This document shows, one piece after another, positions 1 to 8,232 of a DNA stretch of 11,844 nucleotides (positions are counted from its first letter, which is position 1; each line of letters begins with the position of its first letter). The DNA is from a bacterium (GTDB taxonomy: Bacteria; JAMCPX01). The position numbers and the translations under genes were made by a program. The DNA lies in the NCBI GenBank assembly GCA_021789095.1, contig JAJYJX010000070.1, forward strand, positions 1 through 11,844. Direction: 5' to 3'. Below the pieces are notes generated by a model that saw nothing but the letters and a program-made list of their open reading frames with translations, did not search any database and was not told the DNA's origin.

Positions 1-1
1 T

Positions 2-550
2 GCAATAAGCGGTCATGTAAAAAAAACGGGGGTTTACGAACTGCCCATGGGCACCACCTTAAGGCAGCTTATATACGACTATTCTGGAGGCATGAAGGAC
101 GACAGGAAATTAAAGGGTGTCATACCTGGAGGCTCATCAACACCTGTTCTTCTTCCCGAAGATATAGATGTGAACATGGACTTTGATTCGCTCGCAAAGG
201 CCGGCTCAATGCTGGGTTCTGCTGCTGTCATTGTGATGGATGAGGATGTATGCACGGTAGAGCAGGCACTGAGGCTTGCGGAATTTTATGCGCATGAGTC
301 ATGCGGACAGTGCACGCCATGCAGGGAGGGCACTATCTGGCAGGTGAAGATACTGGAGAGGCTCGAACACGGGAAAGGCAAGACCGGCGATGTGGAATTG
401 CTGGGCAGGGTAGCGTCGAACATTCTCGGCAACTCGCTGTGCCCGCTGGGAGATGCGGCCGCAATGATGGTGAATGGGTTTATAAAGAAGTTCAAGGATG
501 AATTCCAGGCACATATAGCCTCCGGGAAATGCCCGGTGAACAAAAAATAA
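2..550 (+). CDS. nuoF: NADH-quinone oxidoreductase subunit F, 3' part (partial)
   Basis: C-terminal 182 codons of the complex I subunit that, in known enzymes, binds FMN and NADH and passes electrons to cluster N3. The frame is open from base 2, so the gene begins outside the window; the ATG at 47 is an internal methionine, since upstream residues (SGHV, then GVYE) fit the NuoF family. The cluster N3 motif ESCGxCxPCREG is visible, with cysteines encoded at about 302, 311 and 320 and the fourth in NSLCPLGDAA at about 440. The GGSS/P stretch and the MDED segment before the N3 motif are also typical. The N-terminal FMN/NADH-binding region cannot be checked. The gene ends 14 bp before nuoG and belongs to the same operon. 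The protein acts at the cytoplasmic tip of the peripheral arm. Confidence 0.95.
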   Translation, partial: AISGHVKKTGVYELPMGTTLRQLIYDYSGGMKDDRKLKGVIPGGSSTPVLLPEDIDVNMDFDSLAKAGSMLGSAAVIVMDEDVCTVEQALRLAEFYAHESCGQCTPCREGTIWQVKILERLEHGKGKTGDVELLGRVASNILGNSLCPLGDAAAMMVNGFIKKFKDEFQAHIASGKCPVNKK

Positions 551-564
551 AACAGGAATAACGT

Positions 565-2199
565 ATGCCGACTTTTGAGATAGACGGGAAAAAGATAACA
601 GTTGAACAGGGGAAAACGGTGCTGGAATCAGCGCGCGACAACGGAATAGAAATACCGTATTTCTGCTTTCATGAATCGTTCAGGAGCGGAGGATTGTGCA
701 GGATGTGCCTTGTCGAGATAGAGAAAATGCCCAAGCTCCAGACGGCCTGCACAACGATTGCAACAGAAGGCATGGTTGTAAAAACAACAACAGACAGGGT
801 TAAGCAGGCAAGGAGCGCTATGCTTGAATTTATACTTACAAACCATCCGCTTGACTGCCCTGACTGTGATCAGGCAGGTGAATGCGTTTTACAGGAATAC
901 TCCCATAGATACGGACCGGACAAAAGCGTTTTTACAGAACCAAAGCAGCTCAGGGAACATATACAATTAAGCGAACTCATAGCCTATGACCCTGAAAGAT
1001 GCATCATGTGCGAGAGGTGCGTCAGGTATTACAGGGATATTGTGGGCACAGAAGAGCTGGCTGTTATGCAGAGGGGAGCACATGCAGAAATAACAACATT
1101 CCCGGGTAAACAATTGAACTATGGGTATGTTGGTAATATTTCAGACATATGCCCTGTAGGCGCGCTTACAACCAAGGATTTCAGATTTAAAGAAAGGGTC
1201 TTTAATCTCAGGGCAACAGAAACTATATGTCCTTTGTGTGAGGCAGGTTGCCTCATATATGCGGACGCAAAGATGTATACTGTTTACAGGATAAGGTCCC
1301 GCAATCCATATGTTGAAAGCATACATGATCATCCCAGCAGAAATGTTACTTCGTTTTACCCGAAACCATATATAAATGCCATTTCCAGAAGCTCATTTAT
1401 ATGTGATGACGGCAGATTGAATTATAACAAGCAGATCAATAATAAGGTTATAGACAGTCCTGTAAACAGGCTTGAATCCGGTAATAATAACTGGGACGAT
1501 ATACTGGCATTCGTTTCACAGAGAATAAAGCAGTCAGGTTCGAAGACAGCGGGTATACTATCGCCGTTCGCAACAAACGAAGAGGCTTATGCATTTATGT
1601 ACCTGATGAAGCATGCAGCAGGAAGCAGTATGCTCAGTATGATAAGATTCCCTGAGGCAAAAGAGTACGCCACTGCAGTCAGGCTGAAACTGCGCAGGGG
1701 TGTGCAGGCGCCGAATGCGAAAGGCATAGAGCAGATTGCAAAATCATTCAATATAAAGCTTATTTCTTTGGAGGAGATTATCATGGCAAAACCGGAATGC
1801 CTCTATGTCCTTGGTCCGGTGTTCGGCCAGATGGATACGGTTGCAGGAAAACTTGATGGAATACCGTATGTGGCCGTACAGGATTTCAAGGCTTCTCCAT
1901 TGACAGACAAGGCGCACGTTGTCATGCCGGGAGCGAGCTACGCGCAAAAGAACGGGACATACACGAACGGTGAGGGTAAAGTACAGAGGTTGAGGAAGGT
2001 TGTTAAGATAAAAGGTAATGGAAGGGATGACCTTGTTATACTCGCAGATATTATATACAACATAACAGGAAAACAACTTGGCAGATTTGATCAGGTGTTG
2101 GGTACGCTCATGAAAGAAGTACCATCCTTTAACGATATTGATTTTAACAAGCTGACCATGGATTTCAGCTTCAGAAAGGCAGCAGGAAGGTTATGGTAG
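565..2199 (+). CDS. nuoG: NADH-quinone oxidoreductase subunit G
   Basis: Large FeS subunit of the complex I peripheral arm, which carries electrons from NuoF toward NuoI. Visible in order: a 2Fe-2S ferredoxin domain with Cys34, 45, 48 and 62 (N1b); His94, Cys98, 101 and 107 in HPLDCPDCDQAGEC (N5); Cys146, 149, 152 and 196 (N4); then a molybdopterin-oxidoreductase-like 4Fe-4S motif with Cys222, 225, 229 and probably Cys280 (N7). Two things are unusual. The protein is 544 aa, shorter than the roughly 780-900 aa of Thermus and E. coli homologues, with the reduction in the C-terminal molybdopterin-like domain. The last N7 spacing is 50 residues where about 27 is usual. The ATG start is supported by AGGA at 554-557, 7 nt upstream. 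The 3' end overlaps nuoH by 7 bp. Confidence 0.96.
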   Translation: MPTFEIDGKKITVEQGKTVLESARDNGIEIPYFCFHESFRSGGLCRMCLVEIEKMPKLQTACTTIATEGMVVKTTTDRVKQARSAMLEFILTNHPLDCPDCDQAGECVLQEYSHRYGPDKSVFTEPKQLREHIQLSELIAYDPERCIMCERCVRYYRDIVGTEELAVMQRGAHAEITTFPGKQLNYGYVGNISDICPVGALTTKDFRFKERVFNLRATETICPLCEAGCLIYADAKMYTVYRIRSRNPYVESIHDHPSRNVTSFYPKPYINAISRSSFICDDGRLNYNKQINNKVIDSPVNRLESGNNNWDDILAFVSQRIKQSGSKTAGILSPFATNEEAYAFMYLMKHAAGSSMLSMIRFPEAKEYATAVRLKLRRGVQAPNAKGIEQIAKSFNIKLISLEEIIMAKPECLYVLGPVFGQMDTVAGKLDGIPYVAVQDFKASPLTDKAHVVMPGASYAQKNGTYTNGEGKVQRLRKVVKIKGNGRDDLVILADIIYNITGKQLGRFDQVLGTLMKEVPSFNDIDFNKLTMDFSFRKAAGRLW

Positions 2200-3272
2200 A
2201 TTACATAACTATATTAATATACGCCCTTATAAGTATTGTTGTGTTTGCAGTCTTACTTTCAACTGTTGCGGTTCTTACACTTGCGGAGAGGAGAATAAGC
2301 GCATTCATGCAGGACAGGCTGGGACCGAACAGGGTGGGGCCATGGGGCCTGCTGCAGCCCGTTGCGGACGGCATAAAGTTCATTATGAAAGAGGATGTAA
2401 TACCGCTTGAGGTAAACAGGTTCCTTTACATTCTTGCGCCCCTTATGACCATTATACCTGCCATGCTTGCGTTTGCTGTTGTGCCCTTCGGCCATGATCT
2501 GTTTTTACGCGGCAGGGTTATCAACCTTCAGGTTGCTAACTTTGATATAGGCATACTGTATATATTTGCCATTGCTGCCATGGGCATATTCGGCATCATC
2601 ATTGGCGGATGGGCATCGAACAACAAGTACTCTTTACTTGGAGGACTGAGATCGGCATCGCAATTTATAAGCTATGAGATTGCAATGAGCCTTGCTGTTA
2701 TAGGCATCCTCATGGTTTACGGTTCTTTGCGGCTCAATGATATAGCACAGTATCAGGGAAGTCTGTGGTTCGGTTTTATCCCCAAATGGGGCATACTTGT
2801 TCAGCCGCTCGGATTTATTATCTTCATTGTCAGTGTATATGCGGAGACAAACAGGGTTCCTTTTGACCTGCCCGAGGCAGAGGCCGAGCTAGTGGGAGGT
2901 TATCATACTGAATATTCCAGCATGAAGTTCGCATTCTTCTTTATGGGAGAGTACGCAAATATGATTACTGCATCGGCACTTATAGCAACGCTTTATTTCG
3001 GAGGATGGCAGGTTCCATATCTGCACAATATCGGATTTATCTTCCCGAAGCTCGGCATATTCCATCTGCAGCAATGGCTTGTCGCTCTTATAGAGATACT
3101 GTCCTTTGCCATAAAGGTTGGATTTTTCCTGTTCCTGTTTTTATGGATAAGGTGGACACTGCCCAGGTTCAGATTTGATCAACTGACAGATCTCGGATGG
3201 AAGGTTCTGATACCGCTGGCACTTCTGAATATTGTTGTAACAGGCGCACTTATGATGCTGAGGATTATTTGA
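2193..3272 (+). CDS. nuoH: NADH-quinone oxidoreductase subunit H
   Basis: Membrane subunit (359 aa) that connects the peripheral arm to the membrane arm and forms most of the ubiquinone/menaquinone cavity in known complex I structures. About eight hydrophobic segments are visible. Hallmarks are AERRISAFMQDRLGPNRVGP at residues 31-50, followed by LLQPVADGIKF, and the acidic loop ETNRVPFDLPEAEAELVGGY at 218-237, which includes the conserved glutamates near the quinone/proton path. The length is normal. The ATG lies inside the end of nuoG (7-bp overlap) and has AGGAAGG at 2184-2190 just upstream, indicating translational coupling. The nuoI start follows the stop by 2 bp. Confidence 0.97.
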   Translation: MVDYITILIYALISIVVFAVLLSTVAVLTLAERRISAFMQDRLGPNRVGPWGLLQPVADGIKFIMKEDVIPLEVNRFLYILAPLMTIIPAMLAFAVVPFGHDLFLRGRVINLQVANFDIGILYIFAIAAMGIFGIIIGGWASNNKYSLLGGLRSASQFISYEIAMSLAVIGILMVYGSLRLNDIAQYQGSLWFGFIPKWGILVQPLGFIIFIVSVYAETNRVPFDLPEAEAELVGGYHTEYSSMKFAFFFMGEYANMITASALIATLYFGGWQVPYLHNIGFIFPKLGIFHLQQWLVALIEILSFAIKVGFFLFLFLWIRWTLPRFRFDQLTDLGWKVLIPLALLNIVVTGALMMLRII

Positions 3273-3274
3273 TT

Positions 3275-3799
3275 ATGAGCAGTGAAAAGAAAAAATACAG
3301 ATTTACAGAGGCGGTTTATCTTATAGAGATACTCAGGGGGCTCAGTGTAACTATAAAGCATTTCTTCATAAAGCGTAAATTTGCGATAAACTATCCGGAG
3401 GAAAAACTGCGCATAACCGGCAACACGAAACAGATTATACAAGCGATGGACAAGGATGCCCAGTATCTTGCTGAAAGGCCGGAGATCATCATGAACTACA
3501 GGGGCAAGCACAGGCTGCTGTTTGACGGCGACCTTATAAGGTGTGTTGCGTGCAAGATGTGCGAGACCGTGTGCCCGTTCTTTGCGATATACATAGAGCC
3601 CGAGGAATCAAGAGACCCGAGGAAAGAAAGGGTCCCGAAGATATTCGAGCTGGACCTTACGAGGTGCGCTTACTGCGGATACTGCGTTGAGGCGTGCCCT
3701 GAGAATGCGATCACCATGACCTCGGACTACAGCCTTGTTGCAAAACAGAGGCCGGAGCTTGTGCTGCAGAAAGAGACTATGAGGAAGGTGATAGAATGA
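3275..3799 (+). CDS. nuoI: NADH-quinone oxidoreductase subunit I
   Basis: Ferredoxin-type subunit (174 aa) holding clusters N6a and N6b, which relay electrons toward NuoB in the quinone-module arm. Two 4Fe-4S motifs are seen: Cys90, 93, 96 and 100 (CVACKMCETVC) and Cys131, 134, 137 and 141 (CAYCGYCVEAC). The basic N-terminal segment (residues 5-40) fits the amphipathic anchor by which NuoI sits on the membrane. I chose ATG 3275, just after the nuoH stop, with TGAGGA at 3259-3264. The same frame is open further upstream to an ATG at 3197, but those 26 codons lie inside nuoH and give a non-family sequence. The stop overlaps the nuoJ start as ATGA. Confidence 0.96.
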   Translation: MSSEKKKYRFTEAVYLIEILRGLSVTIKHFFIKRKFAINYPEEKLRITGNTKQIIQAMDKDAQYLAERPEIIMNYRGKHRLLFDGDLIRCVACKMCETVCPFFAIYIEPEESRDPRKERVPKIFELDLTRCAYCGYCVEACPENAITMTSDYSLVAKQRPELVLQKETMRKVIE

Positions 3800-4299
3800 T
3801 CACCAATGTACTATTTTACATAGCCTCGGTTTTACTCGTTATAACGTATATCTATGCCGTGCTTGCAGGTAGCCCGGTTTACAGTGCAATATCAATGGGA
3901 GTTGCCTTCTTTTTTACTGCTTTCCTGTTTATACTGCTCGGTGCTCCGTTCCTGGCAGCGGTACAGGTCATAATCTATGTGGGGGCAATGCTGGTCCTGT
4001 TCCTGTTCATCATCATGATGTTTGATCTGAATAAACCGGCCACTGCAGTCTTGAAATACAAGCCTTCAACCATTTTTTCTTATATCATAGTAGCGCTTAT
4101 CCTGTTGATCGGGTTTTACATGTCAAGAGGCGTTTTAAAGATGCCGGAAGGTTTTACCGTGGCGGGGTTCGGCTCGGCGGAAAACGTTGGCTTTAATCTG
4201 ATGCGCTATTACCTGCTGCCGTTCGAGCTTGCATCATTCGTCCTGTTGGTAGGCGTTCTTGGTGCTATAAACTTTATCAGGAAAGGCAGGGGAACATGA
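3796..4299 (+). CDS. nuoJ: NADH-quinone oxidoreductase subunit J
   Basis: Membrane-arm subunit of 167 aa with about five hydrophobic helices. The conserved segment AAVQVIIYVGAMLVLFLFI lies at residues 54-72; in known structures this helix (TM3) takes part in the conformational and proton-transfer changes next to NuoK and NuoH. The C-terminal FELASFVLLVGVLGAI (143-158) is also typical. The start overlaps the nuoI stop by 4 bp (ATGA) and is preceded by GAGGAAGG at 3781-3788. Its own stop overlaps nuoK the same way, so translation of I, J and K is probably coupled to give equal stoichiometry. The loop between the third and fourth helices (about 77-92) is a plain polar linker. Confidence 0.94.
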   Translation: MITNVLFYIASVLLVITYIYAVLAGSPVYSAISMGVAFFFTAFLFILLGAPFLAAVQVIIYVGAMLVLFLFIIMMFDLNKPATAVLKYKPSTIFSYIIVALILLIGFYMSRGVLKMPEGFTVAGFGSAENVGFNLMRYYLLPFELASFVLLVGVLGAINFIRKGRGT

Positions 4300-4595
4300 A
4301 CTACCAGTTACTTATTGTTCTGAGTTTTATACTTTTTTGTATCGGCATGGTGGGTGTTGCCATGCGGCGCAACATCATAATCGTGCTGATATCACTGGAG
4401 CTTATGCTGAACTCGGTAAATATACTGTTTGTCTCTGCATCGAAGTACATGCATACAATGGATGGCCAGATATTTGTTATCATGGTGATAACAATAGCGG
4501 CGGCTGAAACAGCCATAGCACTGGCGCTGGTGGTAAGGATATTCAAGACCCTTGGCATGGTAAAGATAGACAGCCTGAAGAACCTGAAATGGTGA
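4296..4595 (+). CDS. nuoK: NADH-quinone oxidoreductase subunit K
   Basis: Small membrane subunit (99 aa, normal length) with three transmembrane helices, related to MrpC. The two helix-embedded glutamates known to matter for proton translocation are present: Glu35 in SLELMLNSVNILFV and Glu71 in AAAETAIALALVV, matching Glu36 and Glu72 of E. coli. It sits between nuoJ (4-bp ATGA overlap) and nuoL (4-bp gap), the invariant order for this module. AGGGGA at 4288-4293 and AAAGG at 4282-4286 lie before the ATG. I see nothing unusual in it. Confidence 0.96.
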   Translation: MNYQLLIVLSFILFCIGMVGVAMRRNIIIVLISLELMLNSVNILFVSASKYMHTMDGQIFVIMVITIAAAETAIALALVVRIFKTLGMVKIDSLKNLKW

Positions 4596-4599
4596 TGAC

Positions 4600-6537
4600 A
4601 TGGAGCTTAATGTTATAAGATATATCCTGATATTCCCGCTGCTCGGTTTTTTAATCAACGGTCTTGCGGGCGGGAAAATAGGCAATAAAGCTGTAGGTTT
4701 GATCGCAAATCTTACGGTATTTGCAAGTTTTATCATTGCAGTTTATGTATTCGTGCAGCTACTCGGAATGCAGTCCGGAGCAAGACTTATAACAGATACT
4801 GTTTATACATGGATCAGCTCAGGTTCCTTCACGGTAGATTTTAAGCTCATGGTTGATCCTCTGAGCGCTGTAATGATCCTTGTTGTGTCAGGCGTAGGGT
4901 TCCTGATCCATGTTTATTCTATAGGATACATGCACGGTGACAAAGGCTATGCCAGGTACTTTTCTTATCTTAATCTGTTCATGTTTTCAATGCTTTTACT
5001 TGTACTCTCATCAAACATCGTGCTCATGTTTGTGGGCTGGGAGGGTGTGGGACTGTGTTCATACCTTTTGATAGGCTTCTGGTATGAGAAGGACTCGGCA
5101 TCCAATGCCGGGAAAAAGGCATTTATTACCAACAGGGTAGGAGATTACGGGTTCCTGCTGGGTCTGTTCCTGCTTGCGTCCTCTTTTGCGTCAAAAGGCA
5201 TGCTCACGCTTGAATTTACAGATATGGCGAATCATATATCGCTTATTTCACCATCTATTCTTACAATTGTTGGCATACTTTTATTTGTCGGTGCAACGGG
5301 CAAATCAGCACAATTGCCATTATACGTCTGGCTGCCTGATGCAATGGAAGGACCAACACCTGTCAGCGCTCTGATCCATGCAGCGACAATGGTTACAGCC
5401 GGCGTTTATATGATAGCCAGGATGAACTTCCTTTACGTGCTTGCGCCAACAGCACTTGAGGTCGTTGCGGTTGTAGGTGCACTTACGGCATTGTACGCCG
5501 CAACAATCGGACTGGTACAGAATGACATAAAGAGGGTGCTTGCGTATTCGACAATCAGCCAGCTCGGGTACATGTTTGTCGGTGTCGGTGTAGGGGCATT
5601 CAGCGCAGGCATTTTCCATCTCATGACCCATGCCTTTTTCAAAGCCCTTCTTTTCCTTGGGTCGGGCAGCGTAATTCATGCACTTTCCGGCGAACAGGAT
5701 ATGAGAAAGATGGGCGGACTGAAGGACAAGATTCCGGCTACACATCTGACATTTCTTGCTGCGGCGCTCGCAATTTCGGGTATACCAGGTTTGTCTGGCT
5801 TTTTCAGTAAGGACAGCATCCTTGCTGCTGCTTATGGCTCCGGACATATCCTGATATGGTTGCTGGGCTTTATAACTGCACTGCTGACCGCCCTGTATAT
5901 ATTCAGACTTGTGTACATGACGTTTTATGGTGAAAGCCGGGCAGATAAACACGCAGCAGAACATGTCCATGAGTCACCAAAGGTAATGCTTGTGCCGCTT
6001 ATTATACTTGCAGTCTTGTCCATTGTAGGAGGTTATATAGGGGTGCCCCAGCTGCTGGGCAATATTGTCGGCTGGCATGATTCAGATGTTTTTGTGAATT
6101 TCCTTGCGCCGGTATTTCATGCAGCACCGGAACACGAGATGCCTGTCTCTACGGAATCATGGCTGATGATCGGTTCCATTGCAATGGCAATTATAGGACT
6201 GCTTATTGCCTGGTATGTTTATATCAGGGAAAAAATGCAGCCTGCCAGAAATGCCGCACAGGCTTTGCCCGGCTTGTACAGACTGCTCCTGAACAAATAC
6301 TATGTTGATGAGATATACAATACGGTTATCATAAAACCGTTGATGTGGATTTCGGAGTTCTTTCTGTGGAGGTTTTTCGATGTGTGGATCGTTGACGGGG
6401 CTGTGAACGGTTCCGCATATGTTACACAATGGGCATCAGCAAGACTCAGGAAGATCCAGACCGGCGATTTCCAGGTATACGTGATGATCTTTTTGATAGG
6501 GGTTTTTTCATTACTTGCATACTTTGTATTGAGGTAA
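4600..6537 (+). CDS. nuoL: NADH-quinone oxidoreductase subunit L
   Basis: Antiporter-like proton-pumping subunit (645 aa) at the distal end of the membrane arm. Key charged residues of the family are visible: Glu148 in VGWEGVGLCSYLLIGFW, Asp182 in NRVGDYGFLLG, Lys235 in TGKSAQLPLYVWLPDAMEGP, His260, the His340/His344 region, Lys348, and Lys404 in GFFSKDSI. The C-terminal part (about 560-620, with YYVDEIYN and the FFDVWIVDGAVNG segment) corresponds to the long lateral helix that runs along NuoM and NuoN, and a final transmembrane helix follows (about 625-645). It starts 4 bp after nuoK with a weak ribosome site (GGTGA). Its last codons contain a GAGG that is well placed to serve a short ORF starting at 6541. 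Confidence 0.97.
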   Translation: MELNVIRYILIFPLLGFLINGLAGGKIGNKAVGLIANLTVFASFIIAVYVFVQLLGMQSGARLITDTVYTWISSGSFTVDFKLMVDPLSAVMILVVSGVGFLIHVYSIGYMHGDKGYARYFSYLNLFMFSMLLLVLSSNIVLMFVGWEGVGLCSYLLIGFWYEKDSASNAGKKAFITNRVGDYGFLLGLFLLASSFASKGMLTLEFTDMANHISLISPSILTIVGILLFVGATGKSAQLPLYVWLPDAMEGPTPVSALIHAATMVTAGVYMIARMNFLYVLAPTALEVVAVVGALTALYAATIGLVQNDIKRVLAYSTISQLGYMFVGVGVGAFSAGIFHLMTHAFFKALLFLGSGSVIHALSGEQDMRKMGGLKDKIPATHLTFLAAALAISGIPGLSGFFSKDSILAAAYGSGHILIWLLGFITALLTALYIFRLVYMTFYGESRADKHAAEHVHESPKVMLVPLIILAVLSIVGGYIGVPQLLGNIVGWHDSDVFVNFLAPVFHAAPEHEMPVSTESWLMIGSIAMAIIGLLIAWYVYIREKMQPARNAAQALPGLYRLLLNKYYVDEIYNTVIIKPLMWISEFFLWRFFDVWIVDGAVNGSAYVTQWASARLRKIQTGDFQVYVMIFLIGVFSLLAYFVLR

Positions 6538-6540
6538 GAT

Positions 6541-6687
6541 ATGAAGCGGGACAATATAATAGAAAATAATAAAGTTTGTGTAATGAGTGGAAACCCTGCG
6601 TCAAATAGGGGCTACTGCGAACTTTATTATTGCATTTTTTTTACTGACAGCGGGATGCTGCGAAATCTTATTGATTGGGGCCGATAA
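6541..6687 (+). CDS. possible 48-aa small ORF between nuoL and nuoM
   Basis: This ORF is too short for usual gene finders and I do not recognise its product. ATG 6541 lies 3 bp after the nuoL stop, with GAGG at 6531-6534 and 6-nt spacing, a better ribosome site than that of nuoM. The frame stays open for 48 codons and its TAA (6685-6687) overlaps the nuoM ATG by one base (TAATG), the arrangement expected for coupled translation. The product would be polar at the N-terminus (MKRDNIIENN) with Cys13, Cys26 and Cys31, a short hydrophobic patch YYCIFF near residue 30, and an end NLIDWGR. It has no clear membrane helix and no resemblance to a complex I subunit. The ORF runs straight through an inverted repeat and a T8 tract, so it may be only a leader for nuoM or a chance frame in inserted spacer DNA. 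Confidence 0.33.
   Translation: MKRDNIIENNKVCVMSGNPASNRGYCELYYCIFFTDSGMLRNLIDWGR
6565..6631. repeat. inverted repeat / hairpin with T tract in the nuoL-nuoM spacer
   Basis: The arms AATAATAAAGTT (6565-6576) and AACTTTATTATT (6620-6631) are perfect 12-bp reverse complements. The stem can extend inward by G-C and G-U pairs to 6580/6616, leaving a loop of about 35 nt that holds a smaller CCCT/AGGG hairpin (6594-6597 with 6607-6610). Eight T follow at 6635-6642. This resembles a terminator or attenuator in layout, but the stem is very AT-rich. It could also be the remains of a small inverted-repeat element; I see no target-site duplication. It would lie in the transcript between nuoL and nuoMN. 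Confidence 0.6.
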
Positions 6688-8231
6688 TGGGTTTTAAAGA
6701 AAACATACTTTCGATTATAATATTTCTGCCGTTGGCCGGAGTGCTGGCCGGCGCATTTATACATAAAGAGAAAGTGTCTGTCATAAAATGGTTTACCCTG
6801 ACAGTATCTGTAGTTGAATTTGCTGTATCTTTATGTTTGCTTTTATGGTTTGATCCCTCGCTTACGGGTATGCAGCTTACCAAGCAGTACGCGTGGATAC
6901 CGGCTTATAATATAAGTTATCAGGTGGGAATAGACGGTTTAAGCCTGCTGCTTATCCTGCTCACGACTTTTCTTACCCCCCTTGTCCTTCTTGGTTCGTG
7001 GTCATACATAAAGCAGAGAGACAAGGAATACTACCTGTGGTTCCTCGTACTCGAGACAGGCATGATCGGCGTTTTTGCATCCATTGATCTGGTTCTGTTC
7101 TATGTGTTCTGGGAAGCAATGCTTATACCGATGTACCTGATAATAGGGATATGGGGAGGCCCACGACGCATATATGCAGCCGTGAAATTCTTCATATACA
7201 CGATGTTCGGCAGTCTTCTCATGCTTATTGCAATAATATACCTGTACTTCGCACATGGTGCCCAGACAGGTACATACACATTTGATCTGCTGAAACTGTA
7301 CGGCACCTCACTGCCAACCAATGTGCAGTTGTGGCTTTTCGCGGCGTTCGGACTGTCGTTCGCAATTAAGGTCCCTATATTCCCGTTCCATACATGGCTG
7401 CCGGATGCGCATGTTGAAGCGCCGACAGGCGGCAGTGTGATACTGGCCGGCGTCTTACTGAAAATGGGGACATACGGATACATGAGATTTGCAATGCCCT
7501 TGTTCCCTGCAGCAGCAAGCGCATTCCTTCCCTACATCGCAATACTCGGGATTATCGGCATTATCTACGGCGCACTGGTGGCAATGATGCAGCCGGACAT
7601 AAAAAAACTGGTCGCATACTCATCCGTAAGCCACCTTGGTTTTGTCATGCTCGGACTTGTAGCCCTGAACATGCAGGGCGTTGACGGCGCTGTTCTCCAG
7701 ATGATCAACCACGGCCTGTCCACAGGTGCATTATTCATGCTCGTGGGCATGCTCTATGAACGCAGGCATACGCGGGAGATTACGGAATTCGGCGGGATTG
7801 CAAAGACAATGCCTGTGTTTGCTACCATATTTATGATTGTTACGCTCTCATCAATAGGGCTGCCGGGATTGAACGGATTTATAGGGGAATTTCTGGTACT
7901 TTTGGGTTCGTTCTTTGCAAAGCCTCTCTATGCCGTGTTTGCCGGCACCGGCGTGATCCTGGGTGCTGTTTATATGCTGAGAACATATCAGAAGGTATTC
8001 TGGGGCAAGATAACCAGGGACGAAAACGCTCATTTGAAAGACCTTAATGCGAGAGAAATCATTATTATGATCCCGATATTGATCATGATTGTATGGATCG
8101 GCGTTTATCCAAAGCCCTTTTTGAATATAATGCAGAGCGCAAGCAGGTCATACATACAGTATGTAAGGCCTGAGCCTGCACAGACAAACCAGGAACAAAA
8201 TCAGCTGCAAATGCCGGAGAGGTTGAAATAA
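6687..8231 (+). CDS. nuoM: NADH-quinone oxidoreductase subunit M
   Basis: Second antiporter-like proton-pumping subunit (514 aa, normal length, about 14 hydrophobic helices). Visible family residues: Glu143 in FWEAMLIPMYLIIGIWGG, Lys228 followed by PFHTWLPDAHVEAPTGGS, Lys259 in LLKMGTYGYMRF, His316 in SSVSHLGF, and Glu401 in GLNGFIGEFLVL. I chose ATG 6687, with GGGG at 6677-6680 six bases upstream. A TTG four codons earlier (6675) follows directly after an in-frame stop and has no ribosome site. The tail (about 496-514) is polar and glutamine-rich. Unlike the other nuo genes, it does not directly abut its upstream neighbour nuoL. nuoN starts 1 bp after its stop. Confidence 0.96.
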   Translation: MGFKENILSIIIFLPLAGVLAGAFIHKEKVSVIKWFTLTVSVVEFAVSLCLLLWFDPSLTGMQLTKQYAWIPAYNISYQVGIDGLSLLLILLTTFLTPLVLLGSWSYIKQRDKEYYLWFLVLETGMIGVFASIDLVLFYVFWEAMLIPMYLIIGIWGGPRRIYAAVKFFIYTMFGSLLMLIAIIYLYFAHGAQTGTYTFDLLKLYGTSLPTNVQLWLFAAFGLSFAIKVPIFPFHTWLPDAHVEAPTGGSVILAGVLLKMGTYGYMRFAMPLFPAAASAFLPYIAILGIIGIIYGALVAMMQPDIKKLVAYSSVSHLGFVMLGLVALNMQGVDGAVLQMINHGLSTGALFMLVGMLYERRHTREITEFGGIAKTMPVFATIFMIVTLSSIGLPGLNGFIGEFLVLLGSFFAKPLYAVFAGTGVILGAVYMLRTYQKVFWGKITRDENAHLKDLNAREIIIMIPILIMIVWIGVYPKPFLNIMQSASRSYIQYVRPEPAQTNQEQNQLQMPERLK

Positions 8232-8232
8232 C

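Noticed and set aside
1744-2076. 110-codon - strand frame opposite nuoG
   Set aside because: No domain and no plausible context; the + strand is a clear family protein over the same bases.
3197-3274. Upstream in-frame extension of nuoI to an ATG inside nuoH
   Set aside because: It would overlap nuoH by 76 bp and add 26 residues unlike NuoI. ATG 3275 directly after the nuoH stop has a suitable ribosome site.
5320-5970. 216-codon open frame on the - strand opposite nuoL
   Set aside because: It lies entirely within nuoL, is rich in Cys, His and Tyr in a patternless way, and has no recognisable domain. It is a shadow of the hydrophobic codons of nuoL.
6675-6686. TTG start four codons upstream for nuoM
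   Set aside because: It sits immediately after an in-frame TGA and lacks a ribosome site, while ATG 6687 has GGGG at 6-nt spacing.
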